Translations under genes and position numbers: made by a program
The notes under the pieces: generated by a model
The model's input: the letters and a program-made list of their open reading frames with translations, nothing else
Databases searched by the model: none
Told to the model about the DNA's origin: nothing
DNA from: Phytohabitans aurantiacus
GTDB taxonomy: Bacteria > Actinomycetota > Actinomycetes > Mycobacteriales > Micromonosporaceae
Direction: 5' to 3'
Length of the DNA: 64,000 nucleotides
Assembly: GCF_027923225.1 (NCBI RefSeq)
Contig: NZ_BSDI01000049.1
Span: 1 to 64,000, forward strand
Part shown: piece after piece, positions 1 to 8,596 of the stretch
How the letters are laid out: every line of letters starts with the position of its first letter
How positions within the stretch are numbered: the first letter of the stretch is position 1

Positions 1-193
1 CCGCCTACCGTCGACGTCCGGACGGATACGGGGCCCGACGCCACCGACCCGCGGATACGGCGACCGCTGGCTTGCGGCGGCCGCGCCCACGCCCGCCGCA
101 GACGCGGGACCTATTTTTTGCGGTATCGGCGTGTCGGCCGGCGTGTCGCCTGGCGGGGCAACGACCACCGCACAAACGTACGAGAATCAATGC

Positions 194-1432
194 GTGCGGG
201 AAACGTTGGAGCAGCTCAGGGAGATCGCCGGCCACTGCGCCGGCACCCCAGTGTGGTCGCTGCCCGACACCGACCTCATCGACGCCCTCCACACCGTGCA
301 CGACGCGCAGCAGATGCTCGCCGCCGTCAAACTCCACCTCATCCGCGAAATCGAAGGCCGCAACCTACCCATCACGCAGCAGGCCGCCAGCACCGCCGTC
401 TGGCTCCGCGAACGCCTCCACGTCAGCATCCACACCGCCCGCCGCACGGTCGACCTGGCCAAAACACTCGACCAACGGCCGACGCTGGACACGGCACTGT
501 CAAGCGGCACTATCAACGTCGAACAAGCCCACATCGTCGCCAAGACCGTCCACGATCTGACCGACGAGAATTCGCCGGATGTGGTGGACCTGGCCGAGAA
601 AACGTTGATCGCGGAGTTCGCCGACTGGGAGCCGGCCACCTTCCGCAAGGCCGCGGAGCGAATCCTGGCACATGTGGCACCGGAAGTGGCCGACGAAGCC
701 GACCGGCGCGCCGCCGAACGAGACGAGAAACGCGCCCAACGGACACGGGCGTTCACCCTGACCAACAACGGCGACGGCCGCTACCGAGTCACCGGCTGGC
801 TCGACGCCGAAGCCGCCGCCATCGTCAACGCCGCCCTCGACCCACTATGCAAACCCGACCTCGAACGAACCCCGGCCCAACGCCGCGCCGACGCACTCGT
901 GGAAGTGTGCCGGCTGGCGCTACGCACCGAACAGCTACCGGACAACGGCGGAGACCGGCCACAGGTTGCGGTCACGGTGCCGTACGACGTCGTGCGTAAA
1001 GAACTGGGCGTCGGGCAGCTCGACACCGGGGAACGGTTGACCGCGGAGCAGGTGCGGCGGCTGGCCTGCGACGCCCACATCCTGCCGATCGTGCTGGGCG
1101 GGCAGGGGCAGATCCTCGACGTCGGACAGCAACGACGGCTGTTCACCGGACCACTGCGACGGGCGTTGGTCGTACGGGATGGTGGATGTGCCTTCCCCGG
1201 CTGCGACCGACCACCACAATGGTGCGACGGCCACCACATTCGACACTGGACAGACGGCGGCGATACCGCGCTGAACAACGGCGTCCTGTTGTGCGGATAC
1301 CACCATCGGCTCATCCACCGCGGAGAGTGGGAAGTGCGGATGGCCGACGATGGCCGGCCGGAGTTCATTCCACAGCCCTATGTGGACAGTGAGCGTCGGC
1401 CCCGGCGCAACATCTACCACCGGCGGACGTAG
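194..1432 (+). CDS. DUF222/13E12-family HNH endonuclease
   Basis: The protein is about 412 aa with the two-part build of the actinobacterial DUF222 (13E12 repeat) family. A helical N-terminal region of roughly 300 residues is followed by a C-terminal HNH nuclease domain. The HNH core is visible as GCAFPGCD, then CDGHHIRHW, then NNGVLLCGYHHRLIH, giving the Cys pairs and His residues expected for a beta-beta-alpha-metal finger. A GTG at 194 fits the start of the helical domain; an in-frame GTG at 131 would add 21 residues but has no clear ribosome site. The family is multicopy in actinobacteria and its biological role is not settled. No neighbouring gene points to a specific function. Confidence 0.85.
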   Translation: MRETLEQLREIAGHCAGTPVWSLPDTDLIDALHTVHDAQQMLAAVKLHLIREIEGRNLPITQQAASTAVWLRERLHVSIHTARRTVDLAKTLDQRPTLDTALSSGTINVEQAHIVAKTVHDLTDENSPDVVDLAEKTLIAEFADWEPATFRKAAERILAHVAPEVADEADRRAAERDEKRAQRTRAFTLTNNGDGRYRVTGWLDAEAAAIVNAALDPLCKPDLERTPAQRRADALVEVCRLALRTEQLPDNGGDRPQVAVTVPYDVVRKELGVGQLDTGERLTAEQVRRLACDAHILPIVLGGQGQILDVGQQRRLFTGPLRRALVVRDGGCAFPGCDRPPQWCDGHHIRHWTDGGDTALNNGVLLCGYHHRLIHRGEWEVRMADDGRPEFIPQPYVDSERRPRRNIYHRRT

Positions 1433-1464
1433 GCCGGGGATCGTGTTGGCAGGACCGGGCGGGC

Positions 1465-1722
1465 GTGACCAACAGCCGTGGTCGGTTGAGCCAATGCGTG
1501 CCCCCACCCAAAGCCGCGCCGCCGAAAGGCCGGTATCAGGACATGATCGACGAACTGGGGGGCCGGGGACGGCGGGCGCCGCTGATCGTGGCTGACTGCG
1601 GCTACGCCGACAACGCCGAGTTCCGCGCCCTCGACGCCTGGCGTCGCGCCCTGGAGACCCTCGAACAGCTCGGGCATCCGGACGCCGACCAGGCCCGGGC
1701 GGCGATCAACCGCCTGTCGTGA
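1465..1722 (+). pseudogene. Short ORF resembling the C-terminal TPR end of an AfsR-type regulator
   Basis: This 85-codon frame begins at a GTG without a convincing ribosome site. Its last 35 residues (ALDAWRRALETLEQLGHPDADQARAAI) read like the final TPR helix pair of an AfsR/SARP regulator. The full-length regulator at 26135-28951 ends similarly with AWKQALAVFTELGHRDAHRVR. The N-terminal half is proline-rich and unrecognised. I infer a decayed regulator fragment; a real small protein is possible but less likely. Confidence 0.35.
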
Positions 1723-1766
1723 CAGCGGCCAGGCCGGTGGCCGGCGCGTCGCGCTGGGCGACTTCG

Positions 1767-1862
1767 CCGCCGCGATCAGGCAGGATTGAGCCGCCGCGAT
1801 CAGGCAGGATTGAGCCGCCGCGATCAGGCCGGACTGAGCCGCCGCGATCAGGCAGGACTGAG
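1767..1862. repeat. Four tandem 24-bp repeats, one GATC per unit
   Basis: Four direct copies of a 24-bp unit (CCGCCGCGATCAGG followed by CAGGATTGAG) lie at 1767, 1791, 1815 and 1839, with one or two substitutions in the last two. Each unit carries one GATC, at 1774, 1798, 1822 and 1846. The final copy contains the stop codon of the sugar kinase read on the minus strand, so the array begins inside the 3' end of that gene. No function is evident. Confidence 0.95.
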
Positions 1863-3074
1863 GCGTCCAGGCGGGAGCGCGTAGGTCGCGGCGAGGAAGC
1901 CACCGACGAAGGCGTCGCCGAGCCCGATCGTCGTCGGCTGGGCCACATCGAGGCGGAAACCCGGCACGCACCGCACGGCGTCCCCCATTTTGGCCTCCAG
2001 TGCCGCGGCGAACGCCACCGACTCCGGCCGCCTGGGCCGGCGCCGCATCGCCTCGAACTGCTCGCCGGTGTGGTCGTCGCCATGGCTGTACCGGGTGCTG
2101 GCGACCAGGATCCCGCCGTCGAGTGCGCCCGCGTACCGGCCGGCGTCTTCGCCGAACGCGGCCGCCCAGTACTTGGTGTGCACCACCAGCGTCGGCACCG
2201 GAATGAGCGCGCGCAGCGACTCCAGCGCGGCGGCCACCTCCGGCACGGAGAGCAGGTCGACGGTGCGCCCCAGGTACGCCTGCAGCTCGTCCTCGTTGAG
2301 CCCGTAGACGTCGATACTCGGAAGCAGCGCGTCGCGGAGCCGCTGGCTGAGCCCCGGCTCGTGGAAGCCGGCGTCCTCGTAGTATACGACCGCCCCGGCG
2401 GGCAACTGTCGCATGTGGCCGATCAATGTGGACAGCCGGCGGTCCAGCAGCCGCGCCTGCCGTATCGCGTTGAAGCCCGAGATGAGAAAGAGCCGGGCGG
2501 TGCTCAGCAGCTCGCCGAGCCCAGGGCTGAGCAGCATCGAGCCGTTCGCCGGGTCGTTGACGTAGATCAGCCGGTTCGGAAACGGCGCGCGGATGTCGAT
2601 GTCGCCGGCCCGGATCCGCAAGTCCTGGTCGTACTGGACGATCAGGTGCGGGTAGAACGTGTCACGGTCGTCGCTGCAGATGTAGTCGCAGCCGGCCGGC
2701 AGCAGCCGCCGGATCACGTCGTTGATGCTGACCAGGTGCAAAGTGGACGGTACGCCGAGGCGGCTCATCTCCTTCGCCGCGCGCACCGACGTTCCGCCCA
2801 GTGTGGCGCGGGTGGGGAAACGCTCCGCGAACGCGCTCAGGCACGCGGAGGAGGCGACGAAGTGCTCGCCCCCTCCGCCTTTCTTCAAGTACGTGAGGAT
2901 CGAGATGACCAGCTCACGCTCGGTGTTCACCGTGGCCGGTGAGGTCAGCTCGCCGTCGCGGATCCGGTACTCGCCGACGAGCCGCTCCATGACCGGCGCG
3001 GACAGCTTGAGCTCATAGTCGACGCCTCCCCCGAGGCCCAGGACCACAGTCATGCCAGCCGGCTCAGTGCTCAT
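1848..3074 (-). CDS. ADP-dependent sugar kinase (ADP-PFK/glucokinase family)
   Basis: This 408-residue protein matches the ADP-dependent phosphofructokinase/glucokinase family, a ribokinase-fold group best known from archaea, which phosphorylates sugars with ADP as donor. The C-terminal GLGDAFVGGF carries the catalytic Asp of the GXGD motif. Upstream are VYGLNEDEL and VVHTKYW, matching conserved family blocks. The HxE-like position reads YYEDAG, so the His is replaced by Tyr. It is the last gene of the sugar operon; its ATG follows the aldolase stop by one base, implying coupled translation. Next to a class II aldolase it probably phosphorylates a sugar phosphate before cleavage. The substrate is unknown. 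The stop codon lies inside a tandem repeat. Confidence 0.8.
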   Translation of the reverse strand: MSTEPAGMTVVLGLGGGVDYELKLSAPVMERLVGEYRIRDGELTSPATVNTERELVISILTYLKKGGGGEHFVASSACLSAFAERFPTRATLGGTSVRAAKEMSRLGVPSTLHLVSINDVIRRLLPAGCDYICSDDRDTFYPHLIVQYDQDLRIRAGDIDIRAPFPNRLIYVNDPANGSMLLSPGLGELLSTARLFLISGFNAIRQARLLDRRLSTLIGHMRQLPAGAVVYYEDAGFHEPGLSQRLRDALLPSIDVYGLNEDELQAYLGRTVDLLSVPEVAAALESLRALIPVPTLVVHTKYWAAAFGEDAGRYAGALDGGILVASTRYSHGDDHTGEQFEAMRRRPRRPESVAFAAALEAKMGDAVRCVPGFRLDVAQPTTIGLGDAFVGGFLAATYALPPGRLSPA

Positions 3075-3075
3075 G

Positions 3076-3936
3076 TCAGTACAGGGATGCCTTGCCGGTC
3101 GCCTCGAAGAGGTCGATCTTGTGGGCCGCGACGGCCTTCATGGCCGCGATCGCCGGTGGCTGGATGTTCAGCGGCTCGCGCAACCCGGTGTCGGCGAGGA
3201 CCTCGCGCATCTTCGCGTGGTAGGCGACCTTGATGTCGCTGGAGATGTTGATTTTGTTGATGCCGAGCTTGACCGACTGCGCGATCTCGTCGTCCGGGTT
3301 GCCCGAGCCGCCGTGCAGCACCAGGGGAATACCCACCGCGTCCTTGATCTCCTTGAGCAGGTCGAGCTTGAGCTCGGGCTTCAAGGTCGCCGGGTAGAGG
3401 CCGTGGTAGGTGCCGATGGCCACCGCGAGGCTGTCGACGCCGGTCTCCCGCACGAAGGTCACCGCGTCGGCCGGGTCTGTGTAGATGATGGCGTCGGTGC
3501 CGGCCTCGCCCTCGGCGTCGGCCTTGCCGATCGTACCCAGCTCCGCCTCGACCGAAAGCCCTACGGCGTGCGCGGTCTCGGTGACCTTCCGGGAGATCGC
3601 GACGTTGTCCTCAAAGGACTTGAGCGACGCGTCGATCATCACCGAGGTGAAGCCGATCTTGATGGCGGTCAGCATCTCCTCGTACGTCGCGCCGTGGTCC
3701 CAATGGATCGCGATCGGCACGGACGAGCGGTGGGCCCGCAGCGTCATCGCGGCGATGACGTCGTGCCCGATGTGCTTGACCTCGTCGGGATGGATACCGA
3801 TGAACAGCGGCGCGTTCTTCTCCTCGCTGATGTCCACGATGCCGTTGAACATGGCGTAGTCGCTGATGTTGAAGGCAGGCACGGCGAAGTTTTTCTCGTG
3901 CGCTACGTCCAGGATCGCCTTGCCGGTCGTCAGCAT
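3076..3936 (-). CDS. Class II fructose/tagatose-bisphosphate-type aldolase
   Basis: This 286-aa protein belongs to the zinc-dependent class II aldolases (FbaA/GatY/KbaY type), which cleave ketose 1,6-bisphosphates into DHAP and glyceraldehyde 3-phosphate. Zinc-ligand and phosphate-binding blocks are visible: VPIAIHWDHG near residue 80, AIGTYHGLYP, and LVLHGGSGNPDDEI. The start is the ATG at 3936, which sits behind AAGGAGAA; an upstream frame extension has no ribosome site. It lies 49 bp after the second permease gene and one base before the kinase gene. The context suggests a catabolic aldolase for an imported sugar rather than the glycolytic housekeeping copy. Confidence 0.9.
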   Translation of the reverse strand: MLTTGKAILDVAHEKNFAVPAFNISDYAMFNGIVDISEEKNAPLFIGIHPDEVKHIGHDVIAAMTLRAHRSSVPIAIHWDHGATYEEMLTAIKIGFTSVMIDASLKSFEDNVAISRKVTETAHAVGLSVEAELGTIGKADAEGEAGTDAIIYTDPADAVTFVRETGVDSLAVAIGTYHGLYPATLKPELKLDLLKEIKDAVGIPLVLHGGSGNPDDEIAQSVKLGINKINISSDIKVAYHAKMREVLADTGLREPLNIQPPAIAAMKAVAAHKIDLFEATGKASLY

Positions 3937-3985
3937 TGCTGCGTTCTCCTTCTGGGGTTGGTTCCCGCTCGCCCGAGCGGGAATG

Positions 3986-4843
3986 TCATGCCTTGACGGC
4001 GCCGGAGGTGAGGCCGCCAATGAATCGCCGCTGGAAGAGCAGGAACAGGATGAGGACCGGGATGGACCCGAGGATGCTCATCGCCATCATCTGGTTCCAC
4101 TCGTAGGAGTGCTGGCCCATCAGGAGCTGGATGCCGATGGGTACGGTGCGCATGTCGTCGGTACGCGTGAGCGTCAGCGCGAAGAGGTACTCGTTCCACG
4201 AGATCATGAACGTGTAGACGCCGACGGCGACCATGCCCGGAACCGAGACGGGCACCAGTACCCGCCACAGCGCCGTCCAGCTCGACGCGCCGTCGACCTT
4301 GACGGACTCGTCCAGCTCCTTGGGCAGCGTGTTGAAGTAAGCGGTCATCATGATGATCGCGTACGGCAGCGTGAACACCATGTGCGTGAGGATCAGCCCG
4401 GGATAGGTGTTGTAGAGCCCGAGCGTCACGACCAGCCCGAAGTACGGGATGACGAGCGTGATCGGCGGTACCGCCTGCACGCTGATGATGACCGCGTTGA
4501 TGGACTTCTTCAGCGGGAACTCGTAACGGCTGAACCCGTACGCCGCCAGGATCGCCACGAACAACGTCAACGCCGTGACTGAGAGCGCGACGATGTAGCT
4601 GTTGAGGAAGAACCGCAGCTGCGCGCCGTCGCTCAGGATCGCGGTGTACGCGTCGAACGAGAAGTGGCTGATCAGCTTAGGCGGCACCGCGAAGACCTCG
4701 CCGTTGGGCTTGAACGAGGTCGACAGCATCCACACGACGGGCAGCCCGGCGAAGGCCGCGCCGAGGCACAGGCCGGTGAACACGGCGATCTTCGCGCCGA
4801 GGCGCCGCCTCTTGCGGGTCAGCACTTTCTTGGAGGTGGGCAC
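3986..4843 (-). CDS. Sugar ABC transporter permease, MalG/LacG type
   Basis: This 285-aa membrane protein has about six transmembrane helices and the cytoplasmic EAA loop (DESVKVDGASSWTALWRVLVP) that docks the ATPase. It is the second permease of a CUT1-type importer and is encoded 4 bp after the first. The basic N-terminus (TSKKVLTRKRRRLG) precedes TM1. No ATPase gene is present; such actinobacterial systems commonly share a distant MsiK-type ATPase, so this is not a sign of decay. Confidence 0.92.
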   Translation of the reverse strand: MPTSKKVLTRKRRRLGAKIAVFTGLCLGAAFAGLPVVWMLSTSFKPNGEVFAVPPKLISHFSFDAYTAILSDGAQLRFFLNSYIVALSVTALTLFVAILAAYGFSRYEFPLKKSINAVIISVQAVPPITLVIPYFGLVVTLGLYNTYPGLILTHMVFTLPYAIIMMTAYFNTLPKELDESVKVDGASSWTALWRVLVPVSVPGMVAVGVYTFMISWNEYLFALTLTRTDDMRTVPIGIQLLMGQHSYEWNQMMAMSILGSIPVLILFLLFQRRFIGGLTSGAVKA

Positions 4844-4847
4844 GCGG

Positions 4848-5798
4848 TCACCTCTCCTTTTGCAGGCGGACGTAGAAGACCGCGAGCACCATCGTGAGGA
4901 GCAGAACGATGACCGCCGCGGCGGACGCGGTGGCGAACTCGTAACTGCTGAAGGCTTGCTTGTACGTGTACGTGCTGAGCATCTCCGTGACGTTCAGCGG
5001 ACCGCCGCCCGTGGTCATCCAGATGAGCGCGAACTGCTGCGAGGTCCAGATGAGGTCGAGTACGGCCATGCTGATCAGTACCGGCCGCAACTGCGGGATC
5101 GTCACGTTCCAGAACTGCCGGATCGGGCTGGCACCGTCCACAGAGGCCGCCTCGTACAGGTCACCGGGGATCCCCTGCAACCCGGCGAGGATGCTGATCA
5201 TGAAGAACGGGAAGCCGGCCCAGATGTTGATGAACGTCAGCGCCCACAACGCCTTGCCCGGATCGGAGAGCCAGTCGACGCTGCTCCCGCCGAGCGTCGT
5301 CAGGAGGTAGTTGACCACTCCGGACGGGTCGAGCATAAGCCGCCAGATGACCGCGATCACGGCCACCGTGAACAGCCACGGCAGGATGTAGATGATCCGG
5401 AAGATCGCCTTGGTCACGTTGCCCAGCAGCGGCGTGTTGAGCATCAACGCGAAGCCGAGCCCCAGGATCAGGTGTGCCACCGTGCTCACGGTGATGAAGA
5501 CGAAGGTGTTCTTCAGCGCCGCCAGGAAGTCGGGGTCGGTGAGCACCTTCGTGTAGTTCGCGAAGCCGACGAAGACCGAGTTCTGCTGGACGATCACGTT
5601 GTCTTTGAACGAGTAGCTCACGACCATCGCGATGGGGATGATCATCAAAACGAAGATCAGGATCATCGTCGGCGACAGGAAGGCGTACGGGGCGGTGCCT
5701 CGCGCCCACAAACGCCGCGCCCTGCCCCGAGGGGCCGCGCGGGTCTCCGGCGCCGCCACCGCCGGGGGTGGCGCGTGATCCAGTTTCGCAGAGTTCAT
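4848..5798 (-). CDS. Sugar ABC transporter permease, MalF/LacF type
   Basis: This 316-aa inner-membrane protein has a proline- and arginine-rich N-terminal tail, then about six membrane helices starting at PYAFLSPTMILIFVLMIIP. The EAA motif EAASVDGASPIRQFWNVTIP marks the contact site for the nucleotide-binding protein. It lies between the binding-protein gene (62 bp upstream) and the second permease gene, and forms the heterodimeric channel of a CUT1-family carbohydrate importer. Confidence 0.92.
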   Translation of the reverse strand: MNSAKLDHAPPPAVAAPETRAAPRGRARRLWARGTAPYAFLSPTMILIFVLMIIPIAMVVSYSFKDNVIVQQNSVFVGFANYTKVLTDPDFLAALKNTFVFITVSTVAHLILGLGFALMLNTPLLGNVTKAIFRIIYILPWLFTVAVIAVIWRLMLDPSGVVNYLLTTLGGSSVDWLSDPGKALWALTFINIWAGFPFFMISILAGLQGIPGDLYEAASVDGASPIRQFWNVTIPQLRPVLISMAVLDLIWTSQQFALIWMTTGGGPLNVTEMLSTYTYKQAFSSYEFATASAAAVIVLLLTMVLAVFYVRLQKER

Positions 5799-5860
5799 CG
5801 ATGTCTCCTTGTGTCGGGGCCGCGCCGCGGTGTCGGCGCGGCCCCGATGTGTGGAAAGCC

Positions 5861-7138
5861 TCAGAGCACCGAAGCCCAGTCCTCTTGCGCCTTGCTGAGC
5901 GTGTCGTCGACGCTCTGCTTGCCGGTCAGCGTGAGCTGCAACTGCTCGTCGAAGCTGCGCATGAGGTCCTCGGCCTTCGGCAGGCCGACGAACTCGTTGG
6001 CCGGGTAGCCCGCCTGGTAGATGTCGAAGGCCGTCTTGAACAGCGGGTCGCTGTTGCTGAAGTCAGGCACGGCGGTCTTGTTGCCCGGGAAGCCGTTCGC
6101 GAGCGTGCTCAGCTCCGCGTTCTTCTCCTTGCTCATCAGGAACTCGACCAGCTTGAACGCCTCGGCCTTGTGCTTGGAGGAGTCGGCGACGCCGATGCCC
6201 CACGACGCGTACGGAATGCCGCGCTTGCCGGTGTAGCCGTCTTCGGCCGGGATCGGCAGCACCGTGAAGTTCAGCGAGGGGTTGTTCTTCTTGATGAGGT
6301 TGATGTGCGCCAAGGAATCGATCACCATGCCGACCTGGCCGGTGGTGAACTTCTCGACCTTGTCCTGCTCCTTCATGGTGAGGGAGCCGGGGGCGATCAC
6401 GCTGGCGTCGTTGAGGCTCTTGACGTACTCGATCGTGCTCTTGACCTGCGCGTTGGTCAGGTCGGGCTTGCCGTCCTTGGTGAGCATGGTGCCGCCCGAG
6501 GCCCACAGCCACGACATCACGTCGTTCTGGATGCCGTTGGGCACGGCGGTGTCGAGCGGAAGTGCCCAACCCTTGACGTTGCCGCCGGTCGCGGTGATCT
6601 TCTTGGCCGCGTCCAGGAACTCGGTGCGCGTGCTCGGCGGCTTCGTGACACCGGCCTTCGCGAGCAGGTCGTTGTTGACGAACATCGGATACACGAAGTT
6701 CACAATGGGGATCATGTAGGTCTTCCCCTGGATCTGGATCTGGCTCGCGAGCTGGCTCTCGTCGTAGTTCGCGTCCTTCATCAGCGCACTCAGGTCGGCG
6801 ATCGCGCCCTGCTTGGCGAAGTCGTTGACCCACGCGCCGTCGAGGCCCACGACGTCAGGCAGCGTCTTGGACGCCGCGCCGGATACCAGCTGCTGCTTCG
6901 TGGACGCGTACGGCCCGCTCAGCAGCTTGACCTTGATGTTCGGGTTCTGAGCCGTGAACTCGGTCATCAGCTTGTCGAACGATCCCGCCGGAAGCTCCGG
7001 TGCCCACCACTGCGCGAACTCGAGCGTGACGCTCCCGTCCGCGCTCGCGCCGTCGTCCGAACCGCCACACGCCACCCCGGTGGTACCGACCAACGCGGCC
7101 ACCGCTATCACCCCGAGTAGGTGCCTCCGTCGGGTCAT
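5861..7138 (-). CDS. Extracellular sugar-binding lipoprotein (family 1 SBP)
   Basis: This 425-aa protein opens with a lipoprotein signal peptide (TRRRHLLGVIAVAALVG) and a lipobox ending GVAC, so it should be anchored outside the membrane. The mature part has the family 1 fold: VTLEFAQWW, a central hinge around YMIPIVNFVYP, and the SWGIGVADSSKHK-AFKLVEFL block. It is the first gene of the operon and delivers the substrate to the two downstream permeases. The ligand cannot be read from sequence; the kinase and aldolase downstream suggest a sugar or sugar alcohol entering lower glycolysis. Confidence 0.93.
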   Translation of the reverse strand: MTRRRHLLGVIAVAALVGTTGVACGGSDDGASADGSVTLEFAQWWAPELPAGSFDKLMTEFTAQNPNIKVKLLSGPYASTKQQLVSGAASKTLPDVVGLDGAWVNDFAKQGAIADLSALMKDANYDESQLASQIQIQGKTYMIPIVNFVYPMFVNNDLLAKAGVTKPPSTRTEFLDAAKKITATGGNVKGWALPLDTAVPNGIQNDVMSWLWASGGTMLTKDGKPDLTNAQVKSTIEYVKSLNDASVIAPGSLTMKEQDKVEKFTTGQVGMVIDSLAHINLIKKNNPSLNFTVLPIPAEDGYTGKRGIPYASWGIGVADSSKHKAEAFKLVEFLMSKEKNAELSTLANGFPGNKTAVPDFSNSDPLFKTAFDIYQAGYPANEFVGLPKAEDLMRSFDEQLQLTLTGKQSVDDTLSKAQEDWASVL

Positions 7139-7412
7139 GCCGAACTCCTTCTATGTCAAGGTGTTACCGCTCTATGCTGGTCTGCGCCACGTTAACAGCA
7201 CGTTACATCGCTCACAAGACCCAGTACTGCAAAATCCTGCTTGGTACTGCATAGTTCGGCAGAGCAAATCGGAAACTAGGGCCGAATCTGGCAGTCAGAT
7301 CTCGATATGGGCCGCAGACGCTGGCACAACACCGCACGAAACGGGCAGCACCATGCTGTACCCTGCCGTTCTAAGCTTGTTTCGAGCTAGCTACCGCAGA
7401 CTTGGAGGACCA
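7139..7412. promoter_or_regulatory. Divergent control region between sugar operon and deoR, with a direct repeat
   Basis: This 274-bp gap separates the divergent binding-protein and DeoR genes. It is markedly less GC-rich than the flanks. Two near-identical 9-mers, AGTACTGCA at 7223-7231 and GGTACTGCA at 7243-7251, are about two helical turns apart, a plausible DeoR operator. This is inferred from position and repetition only. Confidence 0.5.
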
Positions 7413-8228
7413 GTGACCCTGGACAAAGAGGACCGGCAGCGCCGCCTCCCCGCGGGCCGCAAGGCTCAGCTGGCGGCGTACGTGGCCGAGACCGGGGAGG
7501 TCACGGTCACCGCGCTCGCGGAGCGCTTCGGCGTCTCCATCGACACCATCCGGCGCGACCTCGATCAGCTCAGCGCCGACGGCGTGCTCGTGCGCACCTA
7601 CGGTGGCGCGGTCAGCCAGTCGACGGCCTCGCGGGTCGACCGCACCGTCGACGTGCGGCTCACCATGGAGAAGCGCGAGAAAGAGAAGATCGCGGTACTG
7701 GCAGCGTCCCTTGTGGAGAATGGTTCCGTCATCATGCTCAACGGCGGCACGACCACTCTCGCCGTCGCCAAGAGCCTGCGCCACCACCGTGACCTGACGG
7801 TGGCGACGAACAGCCTGCTGGTACCGCCGGCGCTGTCACCATCGGCGATCCGCGACGTGTACGTCTTCGGCGGCGCGGTCCGCACGCTCACGCTGGCCAC
7901 CGCCGGACCCGTCAGCTTCCGCACCGCCGGCGGCAGCGAGCTCGACATCAGCTGCGATCTGGCGCTGATTGGCGTCGGTGCCGTGTCGGCCGCCGCTGGG
8001 TACACGACGAGCAACCTGGCCGAGGCCGCGATGATGCGGGAAATGATCTCGCGCGCGGCGCGGGTGGCGATCCTCGCCGACTCGTCGAAGTTCGGCCGCC
8101 GGCTCTTCGCCCAGGTCTCCGACCTGGGCGGCGCCGACTACCTGGTGACCGACTCCACCCCACCCCCCGACCTGCGAGATGCCCTGGCCGAGGCCGAAGT
8201 GGAGCTGCTAACCCCCGAGTCCCCATAG
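7413..8228 (+). CDS. DeoR/GlpR-family transcriptional regulator of the sugar operon
   Basis: This 271-aa protein has an N-terminal DeoR winged helix (VTALAERFGVSIDTIRRDLDQL, about residues 31-52) followed by RTYGGAV and the sugar-phosphate sensor domain (MLNGGTTTLAVAK, ALIGVGAVS, LADSSKFGRRLF). The chosen GTG start at 7413 has GGAGGA 4 nt upstream; a longer open frame upstream lacks regulator homology. It is divergent from the sugar operon, and DeoR proteins usually repress such operons until a phosphorylated intermediate accumulates. Its last 91 bp overlap the convergent VOC gene. Confidence 0.92.
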   Translation: MTLDKEDRQRRLPAGRKAQLAAYVAETGEVTVTALAERFGVSIDTIRRDLDQLSADGVLVRTYGGAVSQSTASRVDRTVDVRLTMEKREKEKIAVLAASLVENGSVIMLNGGTTTLAVAKSLRHHRDLTVATNSLLVPPALSPSAIRDVYVFGGAVRTLTLATAGPVSFRTAGGSELDISCDLALIGVGAVSAAAGYTTSNLAEAAMMREMISRAARVAILADSSKFGRRLFAQVSDLGGADYLVTDSTPPPDLRDALAEAEVELLTPESP

Positions 8229-8596
8229 CCCGCCGGCCGGAGGCACAGGCAGAACGGGTGCCCCGCCGGATCGGCGAAGACCCGATGCTTCGCCTGGTGG
8301 TCCAGCTTCGTGGCGCCCAGAGCGACAACCGCCCGCTCGGCCGCGTCGAGATCGTCGACGCGGAAGTGAAGGTGAAACTGCATCGAGGAGGCCGGATCGG
8401 GCCACGTCGGTGGCTGGTAACCGGGAGCCCGCTGGAACGACAGGTGCAGGTCAGCGTTCCGGCTCTCGCCCACGGAATACCAGTCCGGGTCGGCGTACAC
8501 GATCGGCCAACCCGTGACCCCGCTGTAGAAGTCGGCGAGCGCGGCGGGATCGGGACACTCGAGCGCGACCCCACTGAGACTTCCGATGCCGCTCAT
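8138..8596 (-). CDS. VOC-family (glyoxalase-like) protein
   Basis: This 152-aa protein is a single vicinal-oxygen-chelate module: ALECPDPAALADFYSGVTGWP at the N-terminus, LHFRVDDLDAAERAVVALGA in the middle and FADPAGHPFCLC near the end. Such single modules are usually of unknown substrate. After the expected end of the fold (LCLRPAGYGDSGV) there is a low-complexity Ser/Arg tail that lies antisense to deoR, as if the original stop codon was lost. The start overlaps the upstream gene stop (ATGA), so the pair is probably co-translated. Confidence 0.8.
   Translation of the reverse strand: MSGIGSLSGVALECPDPAALADFYSGVTGWPIVYADPDWYSVGESRNADLHLSFQRAPGYQPPTWPDPASSMQFHLHFRVDDLDAAERAVVALGATKLDHQAKHRVFADPAGHPFCLCLRPAGYGDSGVSSSTSASARASRRSGGGVESVTR

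Noticed and set aside
5..337. Minus-strand gene at the start of the window
   Set aside because: It is antisense to the HNH gene start and has no domain or ribosome site.
1767..1862. CRISPR or iteron-type origin
   Set aside because: Four identical contiguous units, no spacers, no replication gene nearby.
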